Assembly: GCA_964639245.1 (NCBI GenBank)
Contig: CAZXCU010000042.1
Location: 1 to 14,672 of the forward strand
DNA from: SB15 sp964639245
GTDB taxonomy: Bacteria > Chloroflexota > Anaerolineae > Aggregatilineales > J027
Length of the DNA stretch: 14,672 bases
Reading direction: 5' to 3'
A program made the position numbers and the translations under genes. Positions 7,625 through 14,522 of this stretch are shown here, in pieces. Within the stretch, counting starts at the first letter, position 1, and every line of letters begins with the position of its first letter. The notes under the pieces are model-generated. The model made no database searches. It was not told the origin of the DNA and saw only the letters and a program-made list of their open reading frames with translations.

Positions 7625-7639
7625 TAGCGCGCTATTATA
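7625..7639 (-). promoter_or_regulatory. oppA promoter -10 box with adjoining palindrome (operator candidate)
   Basis: A perfect TATAAT is present on the minus strand (7634-7639), about 67 bases before the oppA ATG. No good TTGACA match lies 17 bases further up; TTGAAG occurs at only about 14 bases. The perfect 10-base palindrome TAGCGCGCTA (7625-7634) overlaps the -10 box by one base and covers the expected transcription start, which is where a repressor would bind. Confidence 0.55.
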
Positions 7640-7745
7640 CTCAATCTCAAACGCTTCAACACCAATTCTGCAATATTTCACACACCAAAAGCGTAGAACT
7701 TCATCATTTCTACACAAATTGGGTAATTTTTTAAGGAAAATCATT

Positions 7746-8984
7746 GTGAATCTCTCGACCCCTCTCCCACCCGGTGTTACCTATGCAATGCTCACAGCCG
7801 ATTTCTGGCTAAATCGTTTACCTGCCCCCACCCAGATTTCCCATACAGCCGAGTCTATTGCTGCCTTTAACCAGCGCGTCTATGAAATTCTTCAGATGCC
7901 GTCTGTCACCCATCTGGCTGATAGGATATCCTCCGAAGAGGTGATTGAGGAAATTCGCGCCTATTTCACCCTTGCCAATAAACCCCGCTTTGGGGGCAAT
8001 ACACAGCCGTTAAGCGCATCCTATTTTGAAAATTTATTTCACAATGCGCTGCCCATCATGCCCCCTGAATTGACTGTTCAATTTGGGATCGTGGTGAAAC
8101 GAACTCAGGTGCGTTCTTTTCCTTCGTCGGATTTAATCATGGCAGAACCGCATGATTTCCCGTTTGATCTCGCTCAGGAGACCTCGATTGATGTGGGCTG
8201 GCCTGTGGCAGTGCTGACCACCAGTCGTGATGGGGCATGGTTTTTTTGCCTCACACCCCACTATTGGGGATGGGTCGCGGCAGATGATATTGGCGTTGGC
8301 ACACGTACACAGGTGCAAGATTTTTCGGAAAGCCAACCCTTTGTGCGGACAGTCGCCAATCGGGGATTGGTCGCGCTGGCAACCGGGGGGGGGATCACCC
8401 CGCAGATGGGAACCCGTTTACCCCTGATAGAAGAAAATGATCAGCTTTATATTGTTCGTGTGCCGATCAAAAACTCCGATGGCGCGCTTGATTTTACACA
8501 CGGCTATATTCATAAAACGCTCGGTCAGTTTCATCTGGGTGATTTGCCCTGCCACCAGACTTCGATTTTTCAACAAGCATTTTCGCTGATGGGTGAAGAC
8601 TATACATGGGGTGATTCGCGGTTTGGCATTTTCGGGCGCGATTGTTCCCGCTTTATCCGTGATGTATATGCCACCACTGGATTGTTTTTGCCGCGTAACG
8701 GCGACCAGCAGGGCAAGGTGGGAAAACTGCGCCTCCAATTTACGGATGAGATGAATGATGAAGCACGGTTACAAGCCATTGTGGAACAGGGTGTCCCCGG
8801 TGATGTGCTGGTGACTCCTACCCATGTCATGATTTATCTAGGGCAGGTGGATGGCACACCCTACGTGATTCATGATGTCACGAGTGGGCAGAACCGGATC
8901 ATTGTGTCTGACTTAAAATTGGGCGAAAACACCCCCAAAAAATCGTTGGTGAGTCGCTTGGATTTGATGGTCAGCGTGGAATGA
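7746..8984 (+). CDS. Cytoplasmic SH3-NlpC/P60 endopeptidase, YkfC-like (gamma-D-glutamyl-diamino acid endopeptidase)
   Basis: C40-family cysteine peptidase of 412 aa, expected to cut the bond between gamma-D-Glu and the diamino acid in free muropeptides. Domain order matches SH3-containing NlpC/P60 enzymes: an N-terminal stabilising region (about 18-95: DFWLNRLPAP, SIAAFNQRVYE), a first SH3 domain (about 113-182: VVKRTQVRSFPSSD ending in WGWVAADDI), a second SH3-like domain (about 198-258) and the catalytic domain (about 268-385). The triad is visible as Cys300 in FGRDCSRF, His360 in PTHVMIYLG and His376 in VIHDVTSG. No signal peptide or anchor is present, so it should act inside the cell, as YkfC does. 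The longest frame starts with TTG at 7719, but GTG 7746 has AAGGAA at 7733-7738 with good spacing. It lies divergent to oppA and converges on the S12 hydrolase gene. The family is certain; the exact bond cut is inferred. Confidence 0.87.
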   Translation: MNLSTPLPPGVTYAMLTADFWLNRLPAPTQISHTAESIAAFNQRVYEILQMPSVTHLADRISSEEVIEEIRAYFTLANKPRFGGNTQPLSASYFENLFHNALPIMPPELTVQFGIVVKRTQVRSFPSSDLIMAEPHDFPFDLAQETSIDVGWPVAVLTTSRDGAWFFCLTPHYWGWVAADDIGVGTRTQVQDFSESQPFVRTVANRGLVALATGGGITPQMGTRLPLIEENDQLYIVRVPIKNSDGALDFTHGYIHKTLGQFHLGDLPCHQTSIFQQAFSLMGEDYTWGDSRFGIFGRDCSRFIRDVYATTGLFLPRNGDQQGKVGKLRLQFTDEMNDEARLQAIVEQGVPGDVLVTPTHVMIYLGQVDGTPYVIHDVTSGQNRIIVSDLKLGENTPKKSLVSRLDLMVSVE

Positions 8985-8989
8985 ATAAC

Positions 8990-9011
8990 AAGGGGAATCA
9001 CACTTCCCCTT
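8990..9011. terminator. Bidirectional terminator between convergent genes
   Basis: AAGGGGAA (8990-8997) and TTCCCCTT (9004-9011) form a perfect 8-base stem with a 6-base loop. It fits exactly between the stop codon of the NlpC/P60 gene (ends 8984) and the stop codon of the opposing S12 gene (begins 9012). Weak T-rich sequence (CTTTTTGTTTTTT) lies some bases further on the plus side, within the end of the opposing gene. Its symmetry suggests it serves both genes. Confidence 0.7.
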
Positions 9012-10562
9012 CTATCGCACCTCTTTTTGTTTTTTCAGCGTATAAGCAAAGTTCAGCCGCAAGGTCTCATCGTCCAAAAATTCAATCAAGCCTAATTTGG
9101 CTGCAAAACGCCGTTCATCCAAGGGGATGCACACCAGATTCGGTTCAAATTCCTCATGGGTCACGGTCAGTTTGCCTTCCCTGACCTGCACCACCACTTT
9201 TTCTACACCGCTATAGATACCTTCATAGGATTTTAGCAGTTCGCTATCAGGGGAAATCGGTTGAAAATCAATCCGTTTGCAGGGCGCACCATCTAGCATG
9301 AGATAGTCCTGATTAACAAAACCGACTGCCCCTTCACTATAAAGGTAGCGCCTATCGGCATAGGCCTGGAGGGGGAAAATATCGCCGTGATAATCCAGCG
9401 TCAGATGGTTGTTTTCCACAAAAATCCGCACCAACCCGCGTTCGTAGCCTAAATAGGTGCCACAATAGTCTGCCCAATATTCCGGTTGAGCTTCTATGGT
9501 TGGAACAGAAACTGCTTCGGCTTGTCCCAGCAGACCATCGACAATCATATGGCAAATATTGAGCGCGTGAGGCCAAAAAGCGGCGGCGCGATTAAAAAAT
9601 AACACGATTGCCAATTGCTGGTCGGGCAGCATAACCAATTTACTACCAAAGGTACTGATTGAACCATCATGCCCAACCCAGCGCCGTCCGTTGATGGTTT
9701 CCAGCATCCAACCCAAGCCATAGCCTTTCATGGTGGGGGTATATCCATCCCCATGCAGGGTTTGCATCTGTGAAATGCTGTCTTTGGTGAGGATGGTTTC
9801 TTGCCCGAATTTGCCGCCGTTCAGGTGCAGCATGGCAAAATGCGCTACATCCAACACCGTTGAAATGAGCGACCCGCTTGGATATCCCCCTGTGTTATCT
9901 GCATAAGGCCGTTGGACGGACAAACTGCCGTTTTCGTGACGGTCATGCGATTGGGCAAGGGGATAGGTCATGGCGGTGGCAATATCAAAGGTACTGCGGG
10001 TCATCTCAAGCGGATTAAACAACCATTCGTGCATCACATCAGGGTAATTTTTTTCTAAAATTTTTTCCATCAAATATCCCGCCAAGCGGATACCGGGATT
10101 GCTGTAAGAATAGAGCAGACCCGGCGGCGCGATAAATTCATGGGTGGGAAGTTCGTCGTAAATATAATTGACAAGACCATCGGGATTACGTGAACCGTGC
10201 GGGACATGATGGGTTTGCAGCCCAGTGGTATGGCTGAGTGCATGGCGCAGGGTGATTTTTTCGCCGTAAACAGGATTGCTCCATTGTAGATCAGGTAAAT
10301 AGCGCTGAATGGGTAGGTCTAAGTCTAATTGGCCTGCTTCAATCAACCGCATAATCACAGTGGCGGTCATCGGTTTGGTGAGTGAACCAATGCGGAAAAG
10401 TGTCTCCAGTGTAACAGGTTGCTGGGTTTCGATACTGGTCACACCAAACCCTTGAGCATAGATAACCTGCCGATGATGGACAATCGCAAGGGCAGCACCG
10501 GGAACAGAAGCGGCTTTCATCCATGAACGAACTTTTTGTTCCAGCGTATAAAAATTAAGCAC
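9012..10562 (-). CDS. Serine hydrolase of family S12 (beta-lactamase/PBP-like) with two C-terminal barrel domains; possible D-aminopeptidase
   Basis: Penicillin-recognising serine enzyme of 516 aa. With the GTG at 10562 as start, the three motifs are Ser60-Leu-Thr-Lys63, Tyr153-Ser-Asn155 and His298-Asp-Gly300; the last replaces the KTG of beta-lactamases. The catalytic domain covers about 1-345. Two beta-rich segments follow (about 358-435, starting EYWADYCGTYLG, and about 440-512, around LLKSYEGIYSG), which looks like two lipocalin-like barrels. Length, three-domain order and HxG motif all fit the Ochrobactrum anthropi D-aminopeptidase. There is no signal peptide, so it is probably cytoplasmic, unlike resistance beta-lactamases. 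GTG 10562 has AGGAG (10569-10573) six bases upstream, while the longer GTG start at 10589 lacks one. It lies within a muropeptide-processing cluster, which supports a role in removing D-amino acids. An esterase or D,D-carboxypeptidase remains possible. Confidence 0.85.
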   Translation of the reverse strand: MLNFYTLEQKVRSWMKAASVPGAALAIVHHRQVIYAQGFGVTSIETQQPVTLETLFRIGSLTKPMTATVIMRLIEAGQLDLDLPIQRYLPDLQWSNPVYGEKITLRHALSHTTGLQTHHVPHGSRNPDGLVNYIYDELPTHEFIAPPGLLYSYSNPGIRLAGYLMEKILEKNYPDVMHEWLFNPLEMTRSTFDIATAMTYPLAQSHDRHENGSLSVQRPYADNTGGYPSGSLISTVLDVAHFAMLHLNGGKFGQETILTKDSISQMQTLHGDGYTPTMKGYGLGWMLETINGRRWVGHDGSISTFGSKLVMLPDQQLAIVLFFNRAAAFWPHALNICHMIVDGLLGQAEAVSVPTIEAQPEYWADYCGTYLGYERGLVRIFVENNHLTLDYHGDIFPLQAYADRRYLYSEGAVGFVNQDYLMLDGAPCKRIDFQPISPDSELLKSYEGIYSGVEKVVVQVREGKLTVTHEEFEPNLVCIPLDERRFAAKLGLIEFLDDETLRLNFAYTLKKQKEVR

Positions 10563-10625
10563 GGGGTTCTCCTGTTTTTCCGACCTCACACGTTGTATAT
10601 TCTACCTGTTAATGAGGAAAACTGG
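10563..10625. promoter_or_regulatory. Compact divergent promoter region
   Basis: Only 63 bases separate the starts of the S12 hydrolase gene (-) and the epimerase gene (+) once both starts are set by ribosome binding sites: AGGAG at 10569-10573 (minus) and GAGGA at 10614-10618 (plus, spacer 7). An AT-rich core at 10595-10603 holds TATATT (10596-10601) on the plus strand and a TATACA-like box on the minus strand; -35 boxes are poor. Both genes probably start from this shared core. Confidence 0.4.
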
Positions 10626-11651
10626 ATGAAATTTCATACGAAACCACTGCGGTTAGACCTTAAAGTGCCTTTCAAAATCTCCTATGGTACAAGCACGATG
10701 CGCGAAAATGTGCTTGTTTTTGCGGAGGCTGGCGAGCTAACAGGGGTAGGCGAAGCGGCGGTTGTGCCGTATTACTATGAAACCCCGCAACGGGTGATGG
10801 ATTACATCGAAAATCTGGTGGATGAAGCGTGGTTGATTGAGGAGTTGCATTTACACTTACCGCCTTCAGAATCGAGTGCCGCCCAAGCAGGACTCGACAT
10901 TGCGCTGCATGATGTGTGGGGCAAACAACAGGGTAAACCCTTGTATGAATTGTGGGGGTTGAATCCCCAAAACTGCCCGTCGAACTCCTACACCATTCCA
11001 ATGTCTGATGATAAACAAGCCTATCGGCAGATGTTAGAAGAAAAACAAGACTACCCCCTGCTGAAGCTAAAATTGGGCAGTGGCAGTCTGGAAAAAGACT
11101 TGGAGATGGTTAAATTAGCCCGCACCCTAACAGATAGTACCTTATGCGTCGATGCCAACAACGCATGGACAGCCGAACAAGCCCTCAGCATCATTCCGCA
11201 TTTACTGGATCTGGATGTCGTTTTTGTGGAGCAACCTGTCGCCAAAGCCGATATGGAAGGTTGGCGGATTCTCTCGCAGCAGTTGCCCAAAAACCGCCCA
11301 TTGTTGATTGCGGATGAGTCGGTACAGGGGGTAGAAAGCGTCTCGGCGCTGGCGGGTTTGGTGGATGGCATCAATATTAAACTTGCTAAATGCGGGGGAC
11401 TTTCCGCCGCAAGAAATATGATTCAGCAAGCACGGCAGTTGGGCATGAAAGTCATGTTAGGCTGTATGGTCGAAACCTCTGTCGCCATTACCGCCATGTC
11501 GCACCTTGCCCCCCTTGCCGATTTTTTGGATTTGGATGGCAATTCCCTACTTAAACAGGATCCTTATCGCGGCACGCTGGTTGATGAAGCCACAGGCCAA
11601 CTCACCCTGCCGCACACGCCCGGTCTAGGAGTAAGCCCTCGTGTTGAATGA
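10626..11651 (+). CDS. L-Ala-D/L-Glu (dipeptide) epimerase, enolase superfamily, YkfB-like
   Basis: Enolase-superfamily epimerase of 341 aa, expected to convert L-Ala-D-Glu from murein peptides to L-Ala-L-Glu, which ordinary peptidases can cut. After the N-terminal capping domain (about 1-115) the barrel shows the muconate-lactonizing-enzyme subgroup residues. The KxK pair Lys147/Lys149 is in LKLKLG, and the metal ligands are Asp176 (CVDANNAW), Glu202 (FVEQPV) and Asp230 (IADES). The opposing lysine Lys252 is in INIKLAKCGG. The DxD motif Asp302/Asp304 (LDLDGN) is the one that holds the dipeptide ammonium group in known Ala-Glu epimerases, and it argues against o-succinylbenzoate synthase. The start at ATG 10626 follows GAGGA at 10614-10618; the longer frame from 10536 would overlap the opposing gene and adds 30 residues not needed by the fold. 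The stop overlaps the lysA start by 11 bases. Other dipeptide specificities are possible. Confidence 0.88.
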   Translation: MKFHTKPLRLDLKVPFKISYGTSTMRENVLVFAEAGELTGVGEAAVVPYYYETPQRVMDYIENLVDEAWLIEELHLHLPPSESSAAQAGLDIALHDVWGKQQGKPLYELWGLNPQNCPSNSYTIPMSDDKQAYRQMLEEKQDYPLLKLKLGSGSLEKDLEMVKLARTLTDSTLCVDANNAWTAEQALSIIPHLLDLDVVFVEQPVAKADMEGWRILSQQLPKNRPLLIADESVQGVESVSALAGLVDGINIKLAKCGGLSAARNMIQQARQLGMKVMLGCMVETSVAITAMSHLAPLADFLDLDGNSLLKQDPYRGTLVDEATGQLTLPHTPGLGVSPRVE

Positions 11652-12873
11652 AAATTTTTACTACCAACGTGGCGAATTGTGTTGTGATGGTATCGCGCTC
11701 AACCCTATCGCTGATGAAATTGGCACGCCGTTTTATCTCTACAGCGCGGCACGCTTGCAAGCCAATGCCCGTCAAATTCAAGCCGCCTTTGCTGCGATGA
11801 ATCCAATGATTCACTACAGTCTCAAAGCCAATGCGAATTTGGCACTGATTCGGCTGCTCCATGCCGAGGGTTTGGGCATGGATGCGGTCAGCGCGGGAGA
11901 AATTTACCGCGCACAACAGGCGGGCGTTCCTGCTGAAAAAATTGTTTTTGCGGGCGTGGGCAAAACCGCCGATGAGATCCGCTATGCGCTGGAAAATGGA
12001 GTCGGGTGGTTTAATGTGGAAAGTGTGGGGGAACTGGCCCTCCTGAATCAACTCGCGGGGAGTTTGAACAAAACGGCTACGGTTGCACTGCGTTTAAATC
12101 CCGATGTCCAGGCCCAAACCCATCATTACATTGCTACTGGACATGGCGGGGCAAAATTCGGCATGGGTGCAGAGGCTATACGGCATCTTCTGGAAAATCG
12201 GGCGGATTATTACCATGTCAACATTCGCGGACTGCATGTGCATATTGGTAGCCAATTGGGCAATGTTCAAGCCACCGTGGAAGCTGTCAAACGCGCTCAA
12301 GCGATTGCCCAACCCTACGCTGAGATACGTACTTTGAACATTGGCGGCGGATTTCCGGTTGCGTACACCGAAAATGACTCCTATCCGACTCTGGCAGAAT
12401 TTGCCGAAGTTCTCGCTCCGGTGGTCGAAGGGTGGCAGGTGAAACTCGAACCCGGACGATTTGTTGTGGCAAATACCGGCGTGCTGGTCACTTCGACACT
12501 CTATATCAAAATACAGAACGGGCAACGCATTATCATCACCGATGGCAGTATGACCGAACTCTTGCGTCCAGCCTTGTATCAAGCGGTGCATCCGATACAC
12601 CCCCTTCATCAGTCTGACGAACGGCTTTCCGAAGCCATTGTGGTAGGGCCGGTGTGTGAATCGTCCGATGTATTAAGTAAAAATGCCTTGCTCCCACCGC
12701 TTGAACCGGAGGCACGTTTAGCGGTGATGATGGGTGGAGCGTATGGGATGGTTATGGCTTCCAATTACAACATGCGAACCCGTCCACCTGAGATTCTGGT
12801 TGAAAATCAATCGTGGCGGGTCATTCGTCGCCGGGAAACATGGCAGGATTTGCTGGCCTGTGAACGAAATTGA
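11641..12873 (+). CDS. lysA: Diaminopimelate decarboxylase
   Basis: PLP enzyme of fold type III (410 aa) that decarboxylates meso-2,6-diaminopimelate to L-lysine in the cytoplasm. Family motifs run in order: TPFYLYS (29-35), HYSLKANAN with the Schiff-base Lys62, GMDAVSAGE, FAGVGKT, WFNVESVGEL, the THHYIATGHGGAKFG stretch, GLHVHIGSQ, the PLP-phosphate loop LNIGGGFP, EPGRFVV, ELLRPALYQAVHPI, GPVCESSD with the Cys and Glu supplied to the partner active site, and YGMVMASNYNMRTRPPE. All are well kept, so LysA fits better than ornithine or arginine decarboxylase relatives. The start is GTG 11641, inside the end of the epimerase gene, with AGGAG nine bases upstream; the 11-base overlap implies translational coupling. 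Linkage to murein-peptide genes suggests use on salvaged diaminopimelate, possibly besides normal lysine synthesis. Confidence 0.93.
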   Translation: MLNENFYYQRGELCCDGIALNPIADEIGTPFYLYSAARLQANARQIQAAFAAMNPMIHYSLKANANLALIRLLHAEGLGMDAVSAGEIYRAQQAGVPAEKIVFAGVGKTADEIRYALENGVGWFNVESVGELALLNQLAGSLNKTATVALRLNPDVQAQTHHYIATGHGGAKFGMGAEAIRHLLENRADYYHVNIRGLHVHIGSQLGNVQATVEAVKRAQAIAQPYAEIRTLNIGGGFPVAYTENDSYPTLAEFAEVLAPVVEGWQVKLEPGRFVVANTGVLVTSTLYIKIQNGQRIIITDGSMTELLRPALYQAVHPIHPLHQSDERLSEAIVVGPVCESSDVLSKNALLPPLEPEARLAVMMGGAYGMVMASNYNMRTRPPEILVENQSWRVIRRRETWQDLLACERN

Positions 12874-12919
12874 TAAAAATATCCCCCATTTGGGAGAGCG
12901 CAATCTGGTCAATTTCGCC

Positions 12920-12971
12920 TATAGTAAAAACATCAGCAACCCAATCACGTTTAGCACGTACTAAACAGTGA
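12920..12971 (+). promoter_or_regulatory. Candidate promoter -10 box and operator-like dyad before the ABC ATPase operon
   Basis: TATAGT (12920-12925) matches the -10 consensus at five of six positions; no clear -35 box is seen. About 20 bases downstream lies a dyad: GTTTAG (12949-12954) and CTAAAC (12961-12966) around CACGTA, flanked by TCAC (12945-12948) and GTGA (12968-12971), which also pair if one base is skipped. It ends 38 bases before the ATG at 13010. It could be a repressor site or a leader hairpin. The rest of the 136-base gap after lysA shows only a very short hairpin (12885-12894) and no gene. Confidence 0.4.
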
Positions 12972-13009
12972 AATAACCATGAAATTGGAAAATAAGGAGA
13001 GGTAGCCCC

Positions 13010-13765
13010 ATGGCTGAACCTTTTATTCATGTCAACAACTTGGTCAAAACCTACGCAACCCCGGCAGGCCCGTTGAATATTCTGCGCGGCGTAGATTTGA
13101 AAATCCAACAAGGGGATTTTATCGCCCTCATTGGCCCTTCGGGGAGTGGTAAAACCACCTTCCTCAACATGCTCACCGCGATTGATACCCCATCTAGCGG
13201 GGAAATTACCATCGGTGGAGTGAACATTACCCGCACGCCGCAGCGCAAATTGACCAAATGGCGTGCCAAGAACATCGGGATTGTGTTTCAGTTTTTCCAA
13301 CTGCTGCCGACCTTAACCGTATTGGAAAATGTCATCGCGCCGATGGATTTTGCGGGTGTCTGGAAAGCGGGCGAACGCAAAGAAAAAGCGCTTGCTATTC
13401 TTGATCAATTTGGCATCAAAGACCAAGCCTACAAAACCCCGGATATGCTTTCGGGGGGGCAACAGCAGCGTGTGGCGCTGGCACGGGCATTGGCGAACAA
13501 ACCCGCCCTGATTGTGGGCGACGAACCCACCGGCAACCTTGACCGCATGAGCGCACGGAATGTCTTTAACGCCTTTAAGGAATTGGCAGATCAAGGTTCT
13601 ACCGTCATCATCGTGACGCATGACCGCGAATTGGTGCAGGGTGTTCCCAAAATTTTTGAACTGAGCGATGGCACGATTGGGCAAACCACCCTTGAAGCTG
13701 CCGCCCGCCGTCGTACTCAGGAATTACAAGCGCTCCGCACAGCACAGGCCACCAAAGAAGGCTAA
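13010..13765 (+). CDS. ABC transporter ATP-binding protein, LolD/MacB (FtsE-like) family, first of a tandem pair
   Basis: ATPase subunit of 251 aa. It shows an A-loop Tyr15, Walker A GPSGSGKTT (42-50), Q-loop Gln94 in VFQFFQLLPTLT, signature LSGGQ (147-151), Walker B ALIVGDEPTGNLD (around 166-178) and the H-loop His204 in VTHD. The LLPTLTVLENV and DEPTGNLD stretches mark the LolD/MacB group, whose partners are FtsX-like permeases that drive extracytoplasmic work such as lipoprotein or peptide export. The last 30 residues are a charged, Ala/Arg/Gln-rich tail (AAARRRTQELQALRTAQ) that looks helical and exceeds the usual domain. AAGGAG at 12994-12999 precedes the ATG. The next gene starts 15 bases after the stop and encodes a close paralogue. 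No permease is in the window, so the substrate is unknown. Confidence 0.92.
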   Translation: MAEPFIHVNNLVKTYATPAGPLNILRGVDLKIQQGDFIALIGPSGSGKTTFLNMLTAIDTPSSGEITIGGVNITRTPQRKLTKWRAKNIGIVFQFFQLLPTLTVLENVIAPMDFAGVWKAGERKEKALAILDQFGIKDQAYKTPDMLSGGQQQRVALARALANKPALIVGDEPTGNLDRMSARNVFNAFKELADQGSTVIIVTHDRELVQGVPKIFELSDGTIGQTTLEAAARRRTQELQALRTAQATKEG

Positions 13766-13780
13766 GGGAGGAAAGACATA

Positions 13781-14512
13781 ATGGCTAACAAAAATGGAAA
13801 TGGTGTAAACAAACCCCTGATTTCACTAGAATCGGTGCGGAAAATTTATAAAACCAAAGCGGGGCCGCTGGAAGTTCTCAAAGGGGTCAGCCTGCAAGTC
13901 AACAAAGGCGAATTTGTGGCAATTGTTGGCCCTTCCGGGAGCGGTAAAAGTACCCTCATTAACATGATTACCGGCATTGACCGCCCCACCGAAGGCGAAG
14001 TGTATGTGACCAACGAACGCCTGACCAAAATGGGCGAAAACCAAGTGGCAAAATGGCGTGGTAAAAATGTGGGGGTGGTTTTCCAATTCTTCCAACTGCT
14101 GCCCACCCTGACCGTGCTAGAAAATGTCATGATGCCTATGAACTATGTGGGAACATACAAAGGCCAGCGCAAAGAACGGGCGATGGAACTGCTGGAACTG
14201 GTAGATTTGCCGGACGTTGCCAATAAATATCCCAGCCAAATTTCTGGCGGTCAGCAGCAGCGTGCTGCCATTGCCCGCGCCCTTGCCAACGACCCGCCCT
14301 TAATCGTGGGCGACGAACCCACCGGTAACTTGGATACGATTTCAGCAGGCATCATGTTTGCGCTGTTTGAAGAACTCGTTGCCAATGGCAAAACCATCGT
14401 CATGGTGACGCACGACAAAGACTTGGCGGGGCAAGTGCCGCGGGTTGTGGAAGTGCGCGATGGTCGGATTTTGACCGCCGAAGAAGTTGACCAGCGCCTC
14501 GTTCAGCGCTAG
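13781..14512 (+). CDS. ABC transporter ATP-binding protein, LolD/MacB (FtsE-like) family, second of a tandem pair
   Basis: ATPase subunit of 243 aa with A-loop Tyr23, Walker A GPSGSGKST (50-58), Q-loop Gln102, signature ISGGQ (154-158), Walker B LIVGDEPTGNLD (around 174-185) and H-loop His211. It is strongly similar to its upstream neighbour through the whole domain; for example both read FQFFQLLPTLTVLENV, which suggests a tandem duplication. It differs at the N-terminus (an Asn/Gly-rich lead of about 12 residues) and lacks the long helical tail. GGGAGG precedes the ATG at 13781. Its stop codon is part of the ribosome binding site of the next gene, so the three genes form one operon. Two ATPases in a row suggest a heterodimer for one transporter or two permeases downstream. 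Confidence 0.92.
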   Translation: MANKNGNGVNKPLISLESVRKIYKTKAGPLEVLKGVSLQVNKGEFVAIVGPSGSGKSTLINMITGIDRPTEGEVYVTNERLTKMGENQVAKWRGKNVGVVFQFFQLLPTLTVLENVMMPMNYVGTYKGQRKERAMELLELVDLPDVANKYPSQISGGQQQRAAIARALANDPPLIVGDEPTGNLDTISAGIMFALFEELVANGKTIVMVTHDKDLAGQVPRVVEVRDGRILTAEEVDQRLVQR

Positions 14513-14522
14513 GAGCAAGCTC

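Larger units (their letters stand above)
7568..7745. other. Divergent intergenic region between oppA and the NlpC/P60 gene
   Basis: This 178-base gap holds the oppA ribosome binding site and -10 box and the 7625-7634 palindrome. On the other side it has a second inverted repeat, GTAGAA (7693-7698) / TTCTAC (7708-7713) around 9 bases, and the AAGGAA ribosome binding site at 7733-7738. I see no convincing plus-strand -35/-10 pair and no small gene. The shared gap would allow joint control of the importer and the peptidase. Confidence 0.5.

Noticed and set aside
8418..8738. Minus-strand open frame of 106 codons opposite the NlpC/P60 gene
   Set aside because: Covers the catalytic region of the real gene on the other strand and has no motif of its own.
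9012..10562. Antibiotic-resistance beta-lactamase
   Set aside because: No signal peptide, HDG instead of KTG, two extra C-terminal domains, and a peptide-metabolism setting argue against a resistance role.
12094..12609. Minus-strand open frame of 171 codons opposite lysA
   Set aside because: Antisense to lysA, whose motifs are complete; no recognisable domain in the shadow translation.
12881..12895. Small CCCA / TGGG hairpin after lysA
   Set aside because: Four-base stem with a 2-base loop and no T-tract; not enough for a terminator.
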